Shown here: piece after piece, positions 11,073-20,599 of the stretch
How the letters are laid out: every line of letters starts with the position of its first letter
Numbering within the stretch: the stretch's first letter is position 1
Made by a program: the position numbers and the translations under genes
DNA from: Candidatus Synoicihabitans palmerolidicus
GTDB lineage: Bacteria; Verrucomicrobiota; Verrucomicrobiia; Opitutales; Opitutaceae
DNA length: 64,000 nt
Assembly (NCBI GenBank): GCA_020809425.1
Contig: JAGGDC010000001.1
Span: 2,059,001-2,123,000, forward strand
Direction of reading: 5' to 3'
The notes under the pieces: model-generated
What the model was told of the DNA's origin: nothing
What the model saw: the letters and a program-made list of their open reading frames with translations, nothing else
The model's database searches: none

Positions 11073-11779
11073 ATGAAGCTCGCCCCCACCCGATGCCTGC
11101 GGTCCTCGCTCCTCGCCTTGTTCCTCGCCGTCACCGCCCTGAGCGCCTCCGCCGCCGACATGGTGCCTCTCGGTCATACCTACCCTCGCATCAATCTCAC
11201 CAACGGTCGTATCCTCAAAAACGTCGTCCTCAACGGATTCAATCGCGAAGCCGGTCTCATCTACGTGCTCGAGAATCGTCAGCTCAAACCCTACCCCCTC
11301 GCCCTCTTTCCAGGGTTTGTCACCAACCGCATTAATTCCACCGCCGCCGAACACCCGGCACCGGCAATTCGACGCCCCTCCCCGTCTGCTCCTGCGCGAT
11401 CCTCCGCCTCTCCTGCCAAGGCTGCGCCCACCGGGCCCGGCACCTCGGCCGCCATCGCCGCCCAGGCCGAGGCGACCCTCCAGGCCGCACCGTCAAAGCA
11501 GAACAGGCCGCCCGACGTCACTTTCGCTACCAAATAAAAACCGGCTCCGGCTACGCCACGGTCACCGGCGTTGAGATCGACCTCTCCGCCCCCGAATCTG
11601 TCCCGGGGTGGTCCCACCGTTACCGCGTCATAGGCGACGGGTTCTACAGCTACTACGAAAGCGTCGGCGGATCATTTCATCGTCGCACCCGCGGCGTCGA
11701 AATCCTACTTGAAGCCTCCCACCCCGACCACGTCAAAGTTCTGGAAATCACCACGATCTGGGGCCGCACGTCTCGCTGA
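11073..11779 (+). pseudogene. secreted protein of unknown function, one frameshift
   Basis: Starts MKLAPTRCLRSSLLALFLAV, a Sec signal peptide with likely cleavage after SASAA. A short domain about NGRILKNVVLNGFNREAG follows; in similar proteins this stretch handles cell-surface assembly or is uncharacterised. The open frame ends at 11537, but a shift near 11488 restores a natural C-terminal domain (RYQIKTGSGYATVTGVEIDL) ending at TGA 11777-11779. About 235 residues when restored. Function unknown; it is probably restricted to Opitutaceae-like bacteria. Confidence 0.65.
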
Positions 11780-12463
11780 ACCAGCCGCCCGCCATCGCCG
11801 CAACGTAGTGCTATTCTAGATACATCTCAATCTTCTCGCGCCATAGCGCATAGCCGGCCTCATTCATGTGGAGTTTGTCCCCCTGGTGTTAAATCGGGCG
11901 TGAGGGCAAACCATCGTCACCCAACATTAAATTCCATACATCGATATAGTCGTGACCGTTTCGCTCACAATACGTCGAAACCAAGGCATTGAGACGTTGT
12001 TGAACTTCTCGCTGGCTCATCGCGCCGGATGCGGCGCCGCCGAGATAAATGCAATCTTGGTATCCGGCAGGGTGCGCCGAATCATTCCACATAACGTCGC
12101 CCAGTCCGCCAAAACCTGTGCGGGCGATTCTCCGGCATTCAAGTCATTCGTGCCTGAATATATGATGATCTGACGCGGCTGCCTCGCCCACACCACTCGA
12201 TCAAAATAGCCGATCAGATCCGAGATCCGCCGAAACCACGATTGATCACCGGTTGATCCGGGTAGTCCCCTATCAAGGTGCTCTACATCCGGATACTCGA
12301 ACTAGCCGCAGTCCAACACTGAGTGCACAGGCTGAGAGGGAGTGGTTCCCTTTCTTCTTATGCACTATAATGCATACTATACGTGTGATATTCGGATTGA
12401 TGATTGGCGGGATTGAGGTTGCGGCAGGCCGCAGGAAGGGAGCGGTGAGCAGCTATTACACAA

Positions 12464-12517
12464 CCCAGAGAGAGGACGACCGGCCCGGCAAGCCGGGCCG
12501 GTCGTCCTCTCTCTGGG
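12464..12517. repeat. 26-bp perfect palindrome in IS30 leader (copy A)
   Basis: Arms 12464-12489 and 12492-12517 are exact reverse complements around a 2-nt AA loop. The hairpin lies between the left end and the GTG start of the transposase at 12563. No T-run follows, so it is not a simple terminator. It may limit read-through or mask translation initiation. Confidence 0.85.
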
Positions 12518-12562
12518 AAAAACTCCGCGCTGGCGTCGTGGGCGCAGAGCGGAGGATTTGGA

Positions 12563-13476
12563 GTGGTGGCAAAAATACAACGGCGCATCACCGCCAAGGA
12601 ACGCGAGACGATTCATGCCGGTTTGGCCCAGGGAAAAAGCGGCTCTCAGCTTGCCGCCGCCCTCGGCCGCGACGCCTCGGTGGTCAATCGCGAGATCACC
12701 CGCAACGGCGGGCACAACAGCTACAGCGGCATGGATGCGCAGACTCGCGCTTGCCGTCGGCCCAAATGCGCCGTGCGCAACAAAGTCGCCGACACGCCCG
12801 CCTTGCGCGACGAGGTGCTGGCCCTGTTTGCCACCGGTGCTACGCCCAAGCAAATCGAAGTCGCCTTGAGACGACGTCATGGCCTTGATCTGACCCGACG
12901 CGTGAGCCACGAAACCAATCTACGACTTCATCTACGTCCACTCCAAAGGCTCGGTTAAGAAGGAGTTGATCGCTTATTTGCGGCGCAAGAAGCCCCGACG
13001 CAGTCCCGCCCCTCGCGCCAAGGACAAGCTCTCGGGCCAGTTGCCGGGCGCGATCAATATCGGCGAGCGATCCGCTGAGGTGGAGCGCCGGGAGGTGCCC
13101 GAACACTGGGAGGCCGACTTGGTCATGGGTGCGGGCAATCGCACCGCCATTTTTGTCATCACCGAACGGGTCTCCCGCTACGTGATGATCGTCCCGTTGG
13201 GCGGCGCCAAAGACGCGATCAGCGTCGCCCGCGCTCTCATCCGGGCTTTACAAACGCCTGCCCGCCCACCTGCGCAAGACCCTCACCTACGACAACGGCC
13301 GCTAAATGGCCCAACATGCCGCCTTCTCCCTTGCCACAAAAGTGACGGTCTACTTCTGCAATCCACACAGCCCTTGGCAGCGCGGTGCGGTCGCGAATAT
13401 CAACGGTCTGATCCGGGAATACTTCCCTAAAGGCATCGACTTTAACACCGTCACCAAAGGCCAAATCGCCAAAGCG
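12563..13476 (+). pseudogene. IS30 transposase, copy A, inactivated
   Basis: Starts at a GTG (GTG GTG) 7-10 bases after a GGAGG. The N-terminal helix-turn-helix (ITAKERETIHAGLAQGKS) and first catalytic Asp (HWEADLVMG) are visible. It is broken by an extra A near 12918, a frameshift near 13247, a TAA after TYDNGR at 13303-13305, and loss of the C-terminal end by the 88-bp deletion. The residue at the third catalytic position is Ala. The TAA and the Ala are shared with copy B. Confidence 0.9.
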
Positions 13477-13765
13477 ACTAGCCGCTTGACGCCGCCCTAC
13501 CGGTAAATAATATTTTTCCCACCGGCATCGGATTCGCCGCTTCCCTTTGCTCAATCGACGCAATTTCCCCCTCCCAACCTTTATTGACCGCTTCCGCCCC
13601 CAACACCCCGATTCCCACCCAGTCCGCTACTACCCAACTCGTCCACGTCCGATGCCATTGTTTCATCATGGCAACCTGCCTGTCCCGCTACTCAGGTCAA
13701 TCCGCGACCGCTCTTCCCGCCAAGGACTTGCGCATCCTCAGTTCCGTGACTACCCTTTCGGCACC

Positions 13766-14188
13766 ATGAAGATTAGGCGTTTGATCGGCAGTATCCTGCT
13801 GGCCGGGTTCACGGTCTCAGTCTCCCCCTTCGTCGCCGACGGCGACACCGGCGCTCCGCCCGCCTCGCGGCCGACCCCTCCCCGGTTCGGTCCTTTCGAA
13901 GCCCTCACTTTCGATCGATCGGTCCTCCAGGACGTTAAGTTCGAAAATAACCGCATCTATCTCAAACGCCAACCCAACCACTGCGAAGGAGCCATCGTCC
14001 TGCGCAATTCCATGGCGAACGGCGACGCCTACCGTCTCTGGTTAAACGGTTCCCGCGAGCTCGTCTCTCCCGCCAACGCCGGGCGTGCCCTCAATGCGTG
14101 GACCGATTGGGTCGAAACCACCGCCACCTACGTCGAATACTGGATGGGCGACCAACTCATCCTCCACCTCCATCGAATTTCTTCATGA
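13766..14188 (+). CDS. secreted protein of unknown function
   Basis: 140 residues beginning MKIRRLIGSILLAGFTVSVS, a Sec signal peptide. The remainder has a Pro-rich linker and a compact domain with FEALTFDRSVLQDVKFENNR and a Trp-rich tail. No known family recognised. Its TGA overlaps the ATG of the downstream Bax-like gene (ATGA), implying a two-gene operon. It is intact amid decay, so it may support the neighbouring cell-wall enzyme; that role is inference. Confidence 0.7.
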   Translation: MKIRRLIGSILLAGFTVSVSPFVADGDTGAPPASRPTPPRFGPFEALTFDRSVLQDVKFENNRIYLKRQPNHCEGAIVLRNSMANGDAYRLWLNGSRELVSPANAGRALNAWTDWVETTATYVEYWMGDQLILHLHRISS

Positions 14189-14994
14189 CGCCTAAACTCG
14201 AATCAACCCTCTCCTCGATTCAGAACCGCTGGCGCCAATCCTCCCGCTTCCAGCTCATCGTTGCCGGGCTCGTCGTCTTCAGCCTGCTCTTCATCGGTCG
14301 TCGCCTGACAGGACCCGATCACTTGCCCGACTTCGGCGACATCGCCGATGCCTCCGCCACAAAAGAGGCGTTCTTCAGCTTCCTCGAGCCTCACATCGCC
14401 GCCGTGAATCAACAGATTCTCGAAGAACGCACCCAACTCCAGTCCATCCGCGATGATGCCGCCGAAGACGACTCCCCCGGCTGGCTTGACCGACGTCGCC
14501 TCAAAAAACTCACCGTCGCCTACGATATGGAGATTCCCGACACCTACGATGTCGCCTTTCTCGATCGTCTGCTTCGACGCGTTGATATCATTGCCCCCTC
14601 TCTCATCATAGCCCAAGCCGCCAACGAATCCGCCTGGGGCACTTCCCGCTTCGCCAAACTCGGCAACAATCTCTTCGGCATGCGCACCTACGAACCGGGC
14701 ACCGGCATTGTGCCCAGAAAACGCGCCGCCGGAGCCACTTGGGAAGTCGCCGCCTACGACTCCGTACGGGGCAGTATCGCCGCCTACGTTCACACACTGA
14801 ATACCAACGACTCCTACCGCCAACTCCGTGCGATCCGTCGCGACCTGCGTCGAAAAGATATCCCCATCACCGGCCACGCGCTCGCCGGCGGCCTGCTCCG
14901 CTACTCGGAAAAAGGGCACGAATACATCTCCATCATCCGCTCGATGATTCGCGTCAACAAGCTCCGCCACTACGACGTGCCGCCCTCCGACTGA
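14185..14994 (+). CDS. Bax-like N-acetylglucosaminidase domain protein
   Basis: 269 residues. One N-terminal membrane helix (about 21-41) anchors a glucosaminidase (GH73/Bax-type) domain from about residue 120. The diagnostic segment is IIAQAANESAWGTSRFAKLGNNLFG, with the presumed catalytic Glu in NESAWG, followed by a YDSVRGSIAAYVHTLN motif. It would cleave glycan strands of peptidoglycan on the periplasmic side. The ATG overlaps the upstream stop. The gene is complete and of family length. Confidence 0.85.
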   Translation: MTPKLESTLSSIQNRWRQSSRFQLIVAGLVVFSLLFIGRRLTGPDHLPDFGDIADASATKEAFFSFLEPHIAAVNQQILEERTQLQSIRDDAAEDDSPGWLDRRRLKKLTVAYDMEIPDTYDVAFLDRLLRRVDIIAPSLIIAQAANESAWGTSRFAKLGNNLFGMRTYEPGTGIVPRKRAAGATWEVAAYDSVRGSIAAYVHTLNTNDSYRQLRAIRRDLRRKDIPITGHALAGGLLRYSEKGHEYISIIRSMIRVNKLRHYDVPPSD

Positions 14995-15053
14995 CCCCGC
15001 ACCTCACCGCGACCTCACGGTCTGTTCACTCACTCCAAACCGAGTTTCTTCAA

Positions 15054-15374
15054 TCAATCGGCCGGCGGTTCCGGGTAGGCCGCCAAAGGCACGTTGCCGA
15101 TATAACCAATGTCCTTCATGCTCGCAGGAGTCGTGTAAAACCCACTCGCCGTGAGTTGGCGAAACCGCCGAAAGAATCGCCGGACTTGCTGCACTTCCCT
15201 CACTTCGTCACTCAACTTCGCCTGCTCCTCGACGTTCATTTCCGGCATCACCGCAATTTCATCACACAACCGCGCCTGCCGACCAACTCTGAGCTCCACA
15301 AAACTCCGCTCAAACCGCTTCACGGACAACGCATCGAGTTTGACCAATCCTTCCAAGATTAGCGTTCGATCCCT
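15054..15374 (-). pseudogene. gluconate 2-dehydrogenase subunit 3-like fragment
   Basis: C-terminal part of a Gluconate_2-dh3 family protein, the small partner of membrane GMC or flavin dehydrogenases. Recognisable parts are ARLCDEIAV, RRFFRRFRQLTASGFYTTP and MKDIGYIGNVPLAAY, ending at TGA 15054-15056. The N-terminal half, with its export signal, is missing; the frame runs straight into an isomerase remnant. The exact join near 15375 is my estimate. No dehydrogenase partner is present. Confidence 0.75.
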
Positions 15375-15674
15375 GGCCTGCGCCTGATACTGCACATGGG
15401 CTCCCGCCGGAGTTCATCCACGCGCTTCCAACTCCCTCCGAAACTGCACCGGCGTCATGCCCGCCGTGCCCGCCATCTCCACTTGCGAGATACCATAACC
15501 CGCCACCATATCCATGGCCGCATAGGCATCCTGCGCGAAACTTTTCCGCACGCTGTAAAGCTGCAGCCCAATCTCATTTTCACTCGTGGCCGCCTCTGCG
15601 TGAGGGTGCGCGTGGGTAATCGAAACGACGGCACAAACCGTCACCGCAGTGAAAAGACGAAGAGACGACGTCAT
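15375..15674 (-). pseudogene. sugar phosphate isomerase/epimerase, N-terminal remnant
   Basis: Begins at ATG 15674 with a signal peptide (LRLFTAVTVCAVVSITHA). The first strand and helix of an AP-endonuclease-2/xylose-isomerase-like TIM barrel follow: IGLQLYSVRKSFAQDAYAAM. A TGA at 15414-15416 falls inside the family segment LEARG-TPAGAH, and soon after the frame passes into the gluconate dehydrogenase subunit tail. About 200 residues of barrel are gone, so an internal deletion fused two genes. Confidence 0.75.
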
Positions 15675-15966
15675 AAATGAAAGCATAAGGGTTGGGGACA
15701 ACGTACCGCGGCGAGCCACGTGCACAGGAACGCAGTTGACCGGGTCCTCGGCTTCCCCGCAAGCGTGGACCGAATCAATGTTCAACCCCAAAGACTTAAC
15801 ATCGTTTATATCGATGCCCCCCCGTGGTTGTCTATTCACGCATTAGACCGACATCTGCCTTGTCGAGCGCCCTCCCCATCACACGATGCGTCCTCCAGGC
15901 ATCCAGCCGCTCCCGTACTTCATTATCGGGCCCCCCCTCCAGCATTCCGTCGATCCATAAATCATC
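15675..15966. other. spacer with no supported gene
   Basis: About 290 bases between two divergent remnants. A minus-strand open stretch around 15842-15960 reads LDAWRTHRVMGRALDKADVG and ends in a stop. It might be the tail of another lost gene, but it has no start and no recognised family. Confidence 0.35.
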
Positions 15967-16575
15967 GTGAAAAAGGCCACAACCTCCGCCGCTAAATCCC
16001 CCACCATCATCGGCTCCGCCCTTCCCCATATTCCTTGGGAAGAGAAACCCGGTGACGCATCCCACGTCATGTGGCGCCACAGTGCCAATTCGCTCATCGG
16101 ATGGAACCCCACGCCCAGCACCGCCCGCGTCTACAACAGCGCGCCCGTCCCGTTTAAGAAAGGCTTCGCGGGCGTGTTCCGCGCCGATGAACGTAATGGC
16201 CGTGCCGCCTTGTCATGCCGGCACCTCCGCCGACGGACTTTCCTTCGACATCGAGGACCAACCCATCCAATGGATCGACGACAAGGGCAAACCCGCCACG
16301 CCATCTTACGCCTACGACCCGCGCGTCGTTAAAATAGGGAGCTGGTGATTACATCACGTGGTGCGACGATTTCCCTGGCGCCTCCATCGGCCTCGGCCGT
16401 ACCAAGGATTTCAAAGCCTTCATCCGGATGAAAAACCCGCTCATGCCGTTCAACCGCAACGGCGTGCTCTTTCCCCGCAAAATCAACGGCGAATACGTCC
16501 TCCTCTCCCGTCCGTCTGACAGCGCTCACACCCCCTTTGGTGACGTCATCTTGAGCCACTCCAAGGACCTTACCT
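15967..16575 (+). pseudogene. GH130 mannoside phosphorylase-like, truncated and frameshifted
   Basis: Glycoside hydrolase family 130 phosphorylases degrade beta-mannosides with phosphate. The remnant starts at GTG 15967 and shows PFKKGFAGVFRADERN, YAYDPRVVKI, ITWCDDFPGASIGLGRTKDF and LMPFNRNGVLFPRKINGEY, all typical of the five-bladed propeller. Frameshifts lie near 16200 and 16338. After HSKDLT the frame ends at the DDE element that begins at 16577, so the C-terminal half is gone. Together with the GH2 scrap and sugar symporter remnant it points to a lost mannan-use pathway. Confidence 0.8.
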
Positions 16576-16576
16576 A

Positions 16577-18405
16577 GAGCGTGTCCCACAAGCGCAAGAG
16601 GTTGTAAAATAGGAGGTAGCGTAAAAATAAAGAGGCCGAACCCGGGAGGATTTCCTGGTTTCGGCACAAAAACGGCGTGTATAATTTGGTGTGAACAATA
16701 CTATCGAAGCCGTCGCCCCGGAAGTTGCCCTGAAAACCTGGCTGCGTCCAGACCTGACTCCGGTCGGACCCAACAAAGATTACGCCGCGTTGCGCGATCA
16801 ACTGGCGGGGCGCGACCAGTTGCTGGCCAACAGTCACTTGGAAGCGATGGCCGTGGACTTTGCCCGGGAAAACTGGCGGGGCGACGACGTGGCCGGGTTG
16901 CCGCGACACCTGCAGTTCGCGCGCAAGGCGCGGCGGGGGAAGATATTGCGTATGATGCTAGGAAACATCAGCTTGCGTAAACTTTCCCTGAGCATCGCCT
17001 CCAGCGATCTGTTGGTCGACTTTTGCGGAGCGCGCCGGATCGACGGCATCAAGGGGGTCTCCAAAAGAAAGCGTGCGGGAGCGTGCGTCCAAATGCTTCA
17101 CCGCCGGGCAGGTGCGCAGGATGAGCCAAGTCTTTATCGAGATGTGCGGTGAGGCGGACCGGGCGAGCGAACTGGGACTGGCTGCGGCGCAGCCGATGGA
17201 TACGTGCCTGGTGGACTCGACCTGCCTGCAGGCCAACATCCATTTCCCGGTCGACTGGGTGCTCTTTCGCGACGTGAGCCGCACCCCCTGCTCAAGGCGG
17301 TGAAACTGCGCCGTGCAGCGGGGTTGCGGGGTCGGATGCCGAACGAGCCGCCAGTCTTTGCCAAGCAGATGAATCGGTGGTGCATCGCGATGACCCACAG
17401 CCGACGGCGCCGCGATGCGAAGCGGGCCCGCAAGGGCGTGCTCCGCCAGATGAAACGCCTGCTGCGCACCATCGGCGAGCACGCCCGCCGCCACCGCGAC
17501 CACCTCGCCGCCGCCTACGCCCGGACCCGCTTCAGTGAGCGCCAGGCCACCCGCATCATTGCGCGCATCGACGCCAGGCTCGAGCAACTGCCGGCCGCGA
17601 TCAAACAGGCCCACGAACGCATCATCGGCGCGCGACCAGTGCCCAACGCCGAGAAGATCCTCCGCGTCTACGAACCCGACGTGCAGACCGTGGTCCGGGG
17701 CAAGGCGTCCGGCGAGGTCGAGTTTGGCTACACCCTCATGATCAGTGAGAACGTGACGGGGTTGATCACCGATTGGCAGTTGTATCAGGGAGGGAATGGC
17801 TCCGGCCGAATGGAGTCAGTTCGACCAGAGCCTCTAGCGCTAGAATCAGTTCGACCTGAGCACCCCGATCAAAGCGGCGAGCACCGACCGAGGCTTCTCG
17901 ACCAAACGGCTGTGCGAACGCTTGGCCGAAGCCGACATTTATGACGCCACTTGCCCCCGCGATCCGCAGCAACTGCAACGGCGCATGCAGGAGCCGCAGT
18001 TCGTGGCGCTCCAACATCGCCGGGCTTCGACGGAAGCCCGCATCGCCATCATCAAGCAACGCCAAGGCAAGCGATTGAGAGTGCCAGAGGCTTCACGAAT
18101 CGCTACCTGGCGGTAGCCTGGAGCATCCTCGGTCACAACCTGTGGCTCATCGCCCGACTGCTGGCCGACCAACCACCGCAGGCCCAAGCCGCCTAAAACC
18201 ACCAAGCCTACTCCAACGATGAACAATCAACCGGCTGCCGGAGGTTCCCTCATGGAAACGATCCAGGCACTGACTGCTGCGACACTGCAATTTAGCCATT
18301 AAATTGCATCTGCGCGCGCCTACATCCGCCATTGGTAGCCGGAAATCCGCTCAAAAATCGGCTTTCCTGCCCCCCTTCCAAAATCAGGGTAAATGGGACA
18401 CGCTC
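16577..18405. mobile_element. insertion sequence of unsettled DDE family
   Basis: Bounded by a 12-bp inverted repeat GAGCGTGTCCCA (16577-16588) and its complement (18394-18405). It carries one decayed transposase. No clear target duplication. It truncates the GH130 gene on its left and abuts another transposase scrap on its right. The family looks like one of the ISNCY/IS1182-type groups, but I cannot settle it. Confidence 0.75.
16691..18196 (+). pseudogene. DDE transposase (ISNCY/IS1182-like), decayed
   Basis: A GTG at 16691 starts a protein with the segment LSIASSDLLVDFCGA. After a frameshift near 17065 it continues as CLVDSTCLQANIHFPVDW, with a likely catalytic Asp, and after another near 17290 as RFSERQATRIIARID and EVEFGYTLMISENV. 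Around 17780-17950 several stops and shifts accumulate, then a C-terminal NRYLAVAWSILGHNLWL ends at TAA 18194-18196. At least four lesions. Confidence 0.8.
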
Positions 18406-18410
18406 CAGGT

Positions 18411-18690
18411 AGGCATGGCACAATATCAGGTGCGGGTCTGGCCCGGATGGCATCATCACATGGCCTTGGTTGCCATGGCCCTGCTATTTCCCAAAAAATC
18501 ATGCACCCAAGTGCATGCCCAGGTCCCGCTGCTGAGCGTGCGCGACATCACCGAACTGCTCGACTGCTATCTGCCTCGCAAGCGCCTCGATGAGGCGGCG
18601 ATCCTCACCAATATCACCGCCAGGCACCGGCTCAGAGCACGCGACATCGAGCGGCGAAAACGCATTCCCGTCGATCTACCTCCATCTAAC
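18411..18690 (+). pseudogene. IS701/IS4-like transposase C-terminal scrap
   Basis: Immediately right of the element a frame reads MAQYQVRVWPGWHHHMALVA and then LLSVRDITELLDCYLPRK, the conserved end of IS701-type transposases. The upstream catalytic part is absent, cut away by the preceding element. It runs in the same open frame into apaG, but the two are unrelated. The right limit is approximate. Confidence 0.65.
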
Positions 18691-18726
18691 GAAGTAGAAT
18701 TAGGCGGTCTTGAATCTTCTAATAGC

Positions 18727-19125
18727 GTGTCTGTTTCGCAGGAAATCCCCGGCCTCACCGCCCGACTGGATCGTTTGGTCCACCATCATGGTGGATCGAG
18801 CCTGCCGCCTGAAAAGCCCCACGCTTTCGTCTACTTTATTACTATTCACACAATGATTCGGACCGGTCGACTCAGTTGTTGGGCCGCAAATGGGTCGTGC
18901 AGCAGGCCGGACGGTGAACGTTTGGTAATCGAAGGCGATAAGATCGTGGGCGAAACACCTAGCCTGTCATGCGGGGAATCGTTCACCTACAATAGCTACC
19001 ACGTCACCGGATGTAACGCTCGAGTGGTGGAAAGTTTTCATGAATTTGACGAAACTGGCCAACGCATTCACGTCATCCTCGACCCGTTCGATATGGCGAT
19101 TCCCGAGCTTAATCCCGACGAATAA
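18727..19125 (+). pseudogene. apaG: ApaG domain protein with two compensating frameshifts
   Basis: ApaG (DUF525) is a small beta-sandwich protein linked to divalent cation handling in enterobacteria; its biochemical role is uncertain. From a GTG at 18727 the frame reads KPHAFVYFITIH. After about 19 non-homologous residues it returns to DGERLVIEGDKIVGETPSLS and IHVILDPFDMAIPE. Between about 18855 and 18912 the neighbouring frame gives the expected NDSDRSTQLLGRKWVVQQ, so one indel shifts out and another shifts back. The product would be full length (132 aa) but scrambled in one strand-loop. Function is doubtful. Confidence 0.75.
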
Positions 19126-19215
19126 TTGCCCATCTGTCTCATGTGACGGGTCATCGGTGTCTCAAACTTGGTCTTGCTCCCTCGGGTAGCTTGGCTCTCG
19201 CTGATCCTCTACAGA

Positions 19216-20580
19216 ATGAAATTGCTTGATCTCAACCGCGATGGCGGTATCGGCGCCAACACGCTTTTTGTCCAACTTGGAGGTGTTAACCTACTGATTG
19301 ATACTGGCTTGAACCCTAAGCGGGTGGGCCGGGCGGCGACGCCTGACTTTGCCAAAATCCGCGGACAACGAGTCGACTTGATCGTCATTACTCATTGCCA
19401 CCTCGACCATATTGGGAGTTTACTGGTGGCCATGCACGAATTTCCGGACGCTCCGGTTATCCTTTCTTCATCAAGTCGGATATTGATTGAGCGCATGTTG
19501 CACAATTCGGCGAACGTGATGAAACGTCAAAAAATGGAGAACTATATCCCTGATTATCCGTTGTTTACGCATAAGGAGATCGACCTCTGTGCTCATCGCA
19601 TGATCGGCGTGAACTTTGGTATGGTCAAAAAATTCAAAGGCGTGGATGCGAGCAGCGAGATCGAAATCGTTCTCCACCCTTCCGGCCACGTGGCCGGAGC
19701 TGCGGCCATAGAACTGCGGCACAAACATCGCGCCATTTTCTTCACGGGCGACGTATTGTTTGATGACTTACGCACTCTGCCGGGGGCGCGTTTCCCTACA
19801 GGACACTTTGATACTGTGGTAACGGAGACCACGCGCGGTTTGACCGAACGACCTTTAGGTAAAGAGCGAGTCCATGAAGTGGATCGTTTGATCAAGTCGA
19901 TCAACGACACCATCGGTCGCGGAGGATCATTTCTCCTACCGGTTTTTGCGTTGGGTCGCATGCAGGAAATTCTCGCCGTGTTGCACGACGCTCGGAAATT
20001 CGGTCGTTTGGTCGATTGCCCGATCGTTGGTTCGGGGCTAGGGTTGGATCTGTGTGACTATTTTGACGAAGTCCGCCGCAAGACGAACCACGTGAGTTTC
20101 AATCGGGGCGTGCTGAAGGAGCTCCGTCTCAAGTCCCTCCCCCGGAAGATGACGCCAGGCCAAGACCCGAAGCGCAACGCGCTCTACATTGTAAGCTCGG
20201 GTATGTTAGTCGAAAATACGCCTAGCTATACCTTGGCCTCTGGATTGCTCGGCCATCATCGCAACACCATTGGATTCGTGGGCTATTGCGATCCGGATAC
20301 GCCCGGAGGCAAATTGTTGGAATGTAAACCCGGAGACGACTTCATCTTTGAGGCGCAACACGTGCGGACCAAAATCAAGGCTCGCGTCGAACGGTTTGAG
20401 CTAAGTGGCCACGCTGAGCGTGATGAGCTCCTCGAATTTGCACTCCAAGCCACGCCGCGCGCGATTGTGCTGACGCACGGCGACCCAGAAGCGCGTCAGT
20501 GGTTTGCTGATCAAATCGCAGAGCGGGACAGCACCGTCACCGTATTGGATCCAACTCCCGGCGAGACCTATCAAGTCTGA
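19216..20580 (+). CDS. MBL-fold beta-CASP metallohydrolase (RNA-processing nuclease-like)
   Basis: 454 residues. The metallo-beta-lactamase motif HCHLDH is at residues 60-65, with further metal ligands in LHPSGHVAGA and FTGDVLFDD. A beta-CASP insertion follows (LPVFALGRMQEIL; YIVSSGML), then a C-terminal RMMBL-type ELSGHAERDELLEF. Such enzymes are mostly RNA endo/exonucleases. The ATG at 19216 gives MKLLDLNRDGGIGANT, the natural first strand; an upstream in-frame GTG is less likely. Intact; it opens the clean housekeeping block. Exact substrate unknown. Confidence 0.85.
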   Translation: MKLLDLNRDGGIGANTLFVQLGGVNLLIDTGLNPKRVGRAATPDFAKIRGQRVDLIVITHCHLDHIGSLLVAMHEFPDAPVILSSSSRILIERMLHNSANVMKRQKMENYIPDYPLFTHKEIDLCAHRMIGVNFGMVKKFKGVDASSEIEIVLHPSGHVAGAAAIELRHKHRAIFFTGDVLFDDLRTLPGARFPTGHFDTVVTETTRGLTERPLGKERVHEVDRLIKSINDTIGRGGSFLLPVFALGRMQEILAVLHDARKFGRLVDCPIVGSGLGLDLCDYFDEVRRKTNHVSFNRGVLKELRLKSLPRKMTPGQDPKRNALYIVSSGMLVENTPSYTLASGLLGHHRNTIGFVGYCDPDTPGGKLLECKPGDDFIFEAQHVRTKIKARVERFELSGHAERDELLEFALQATPRAIVLTHGDPEARQWFADQIAERDSTVTVLDPTPGETYQV

Positions 20581-20599
20581 GCATAGCCTCAGGGGCAGC

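Larger units (their letters stand above)
12305..13496. mobile_element. IS30-family insertion sequence, copy A
   Basis: 1192 bp, flanked by a 3-bp CTA direct repeat (12302-12304 and 13497-13499). The imperfect terminal inverted repeats of about 26 bp share the core AGTGCACAG. Compared with copy B it lacks an 88-bp segment near the 3' end (equivalent to 31051-31138). It sits inside the SGNH hydrolase gene. A long palindrome lies in its leader. Confidence 0.85.
11811..13669 (-). pseudogene. SGNH/GDSL hydrolase split by IS30
   Basis: Two minus-strand parts, 13497-13669 and 11811-12304, flank IS30 copy A. Removing the element and one CTA duplicate joins GKILFTG directly to SSSIRM in frame, the block I segment of SGNH esterases. 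It continues as VINRGFGGS (block II Gly), IIIYSGTNDLNAG (block III Asn) and ends with DKLHMNEAGYALW (catalytic Asp/His block V). Further lesions are a TAG in place of Trp near 12280, frameshifts near 12232, 12020 and 11890. The enzyme would deacetylate or de-esterify carbohydrates or lipids outside the cytoplasm. Confidence 0.85.
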
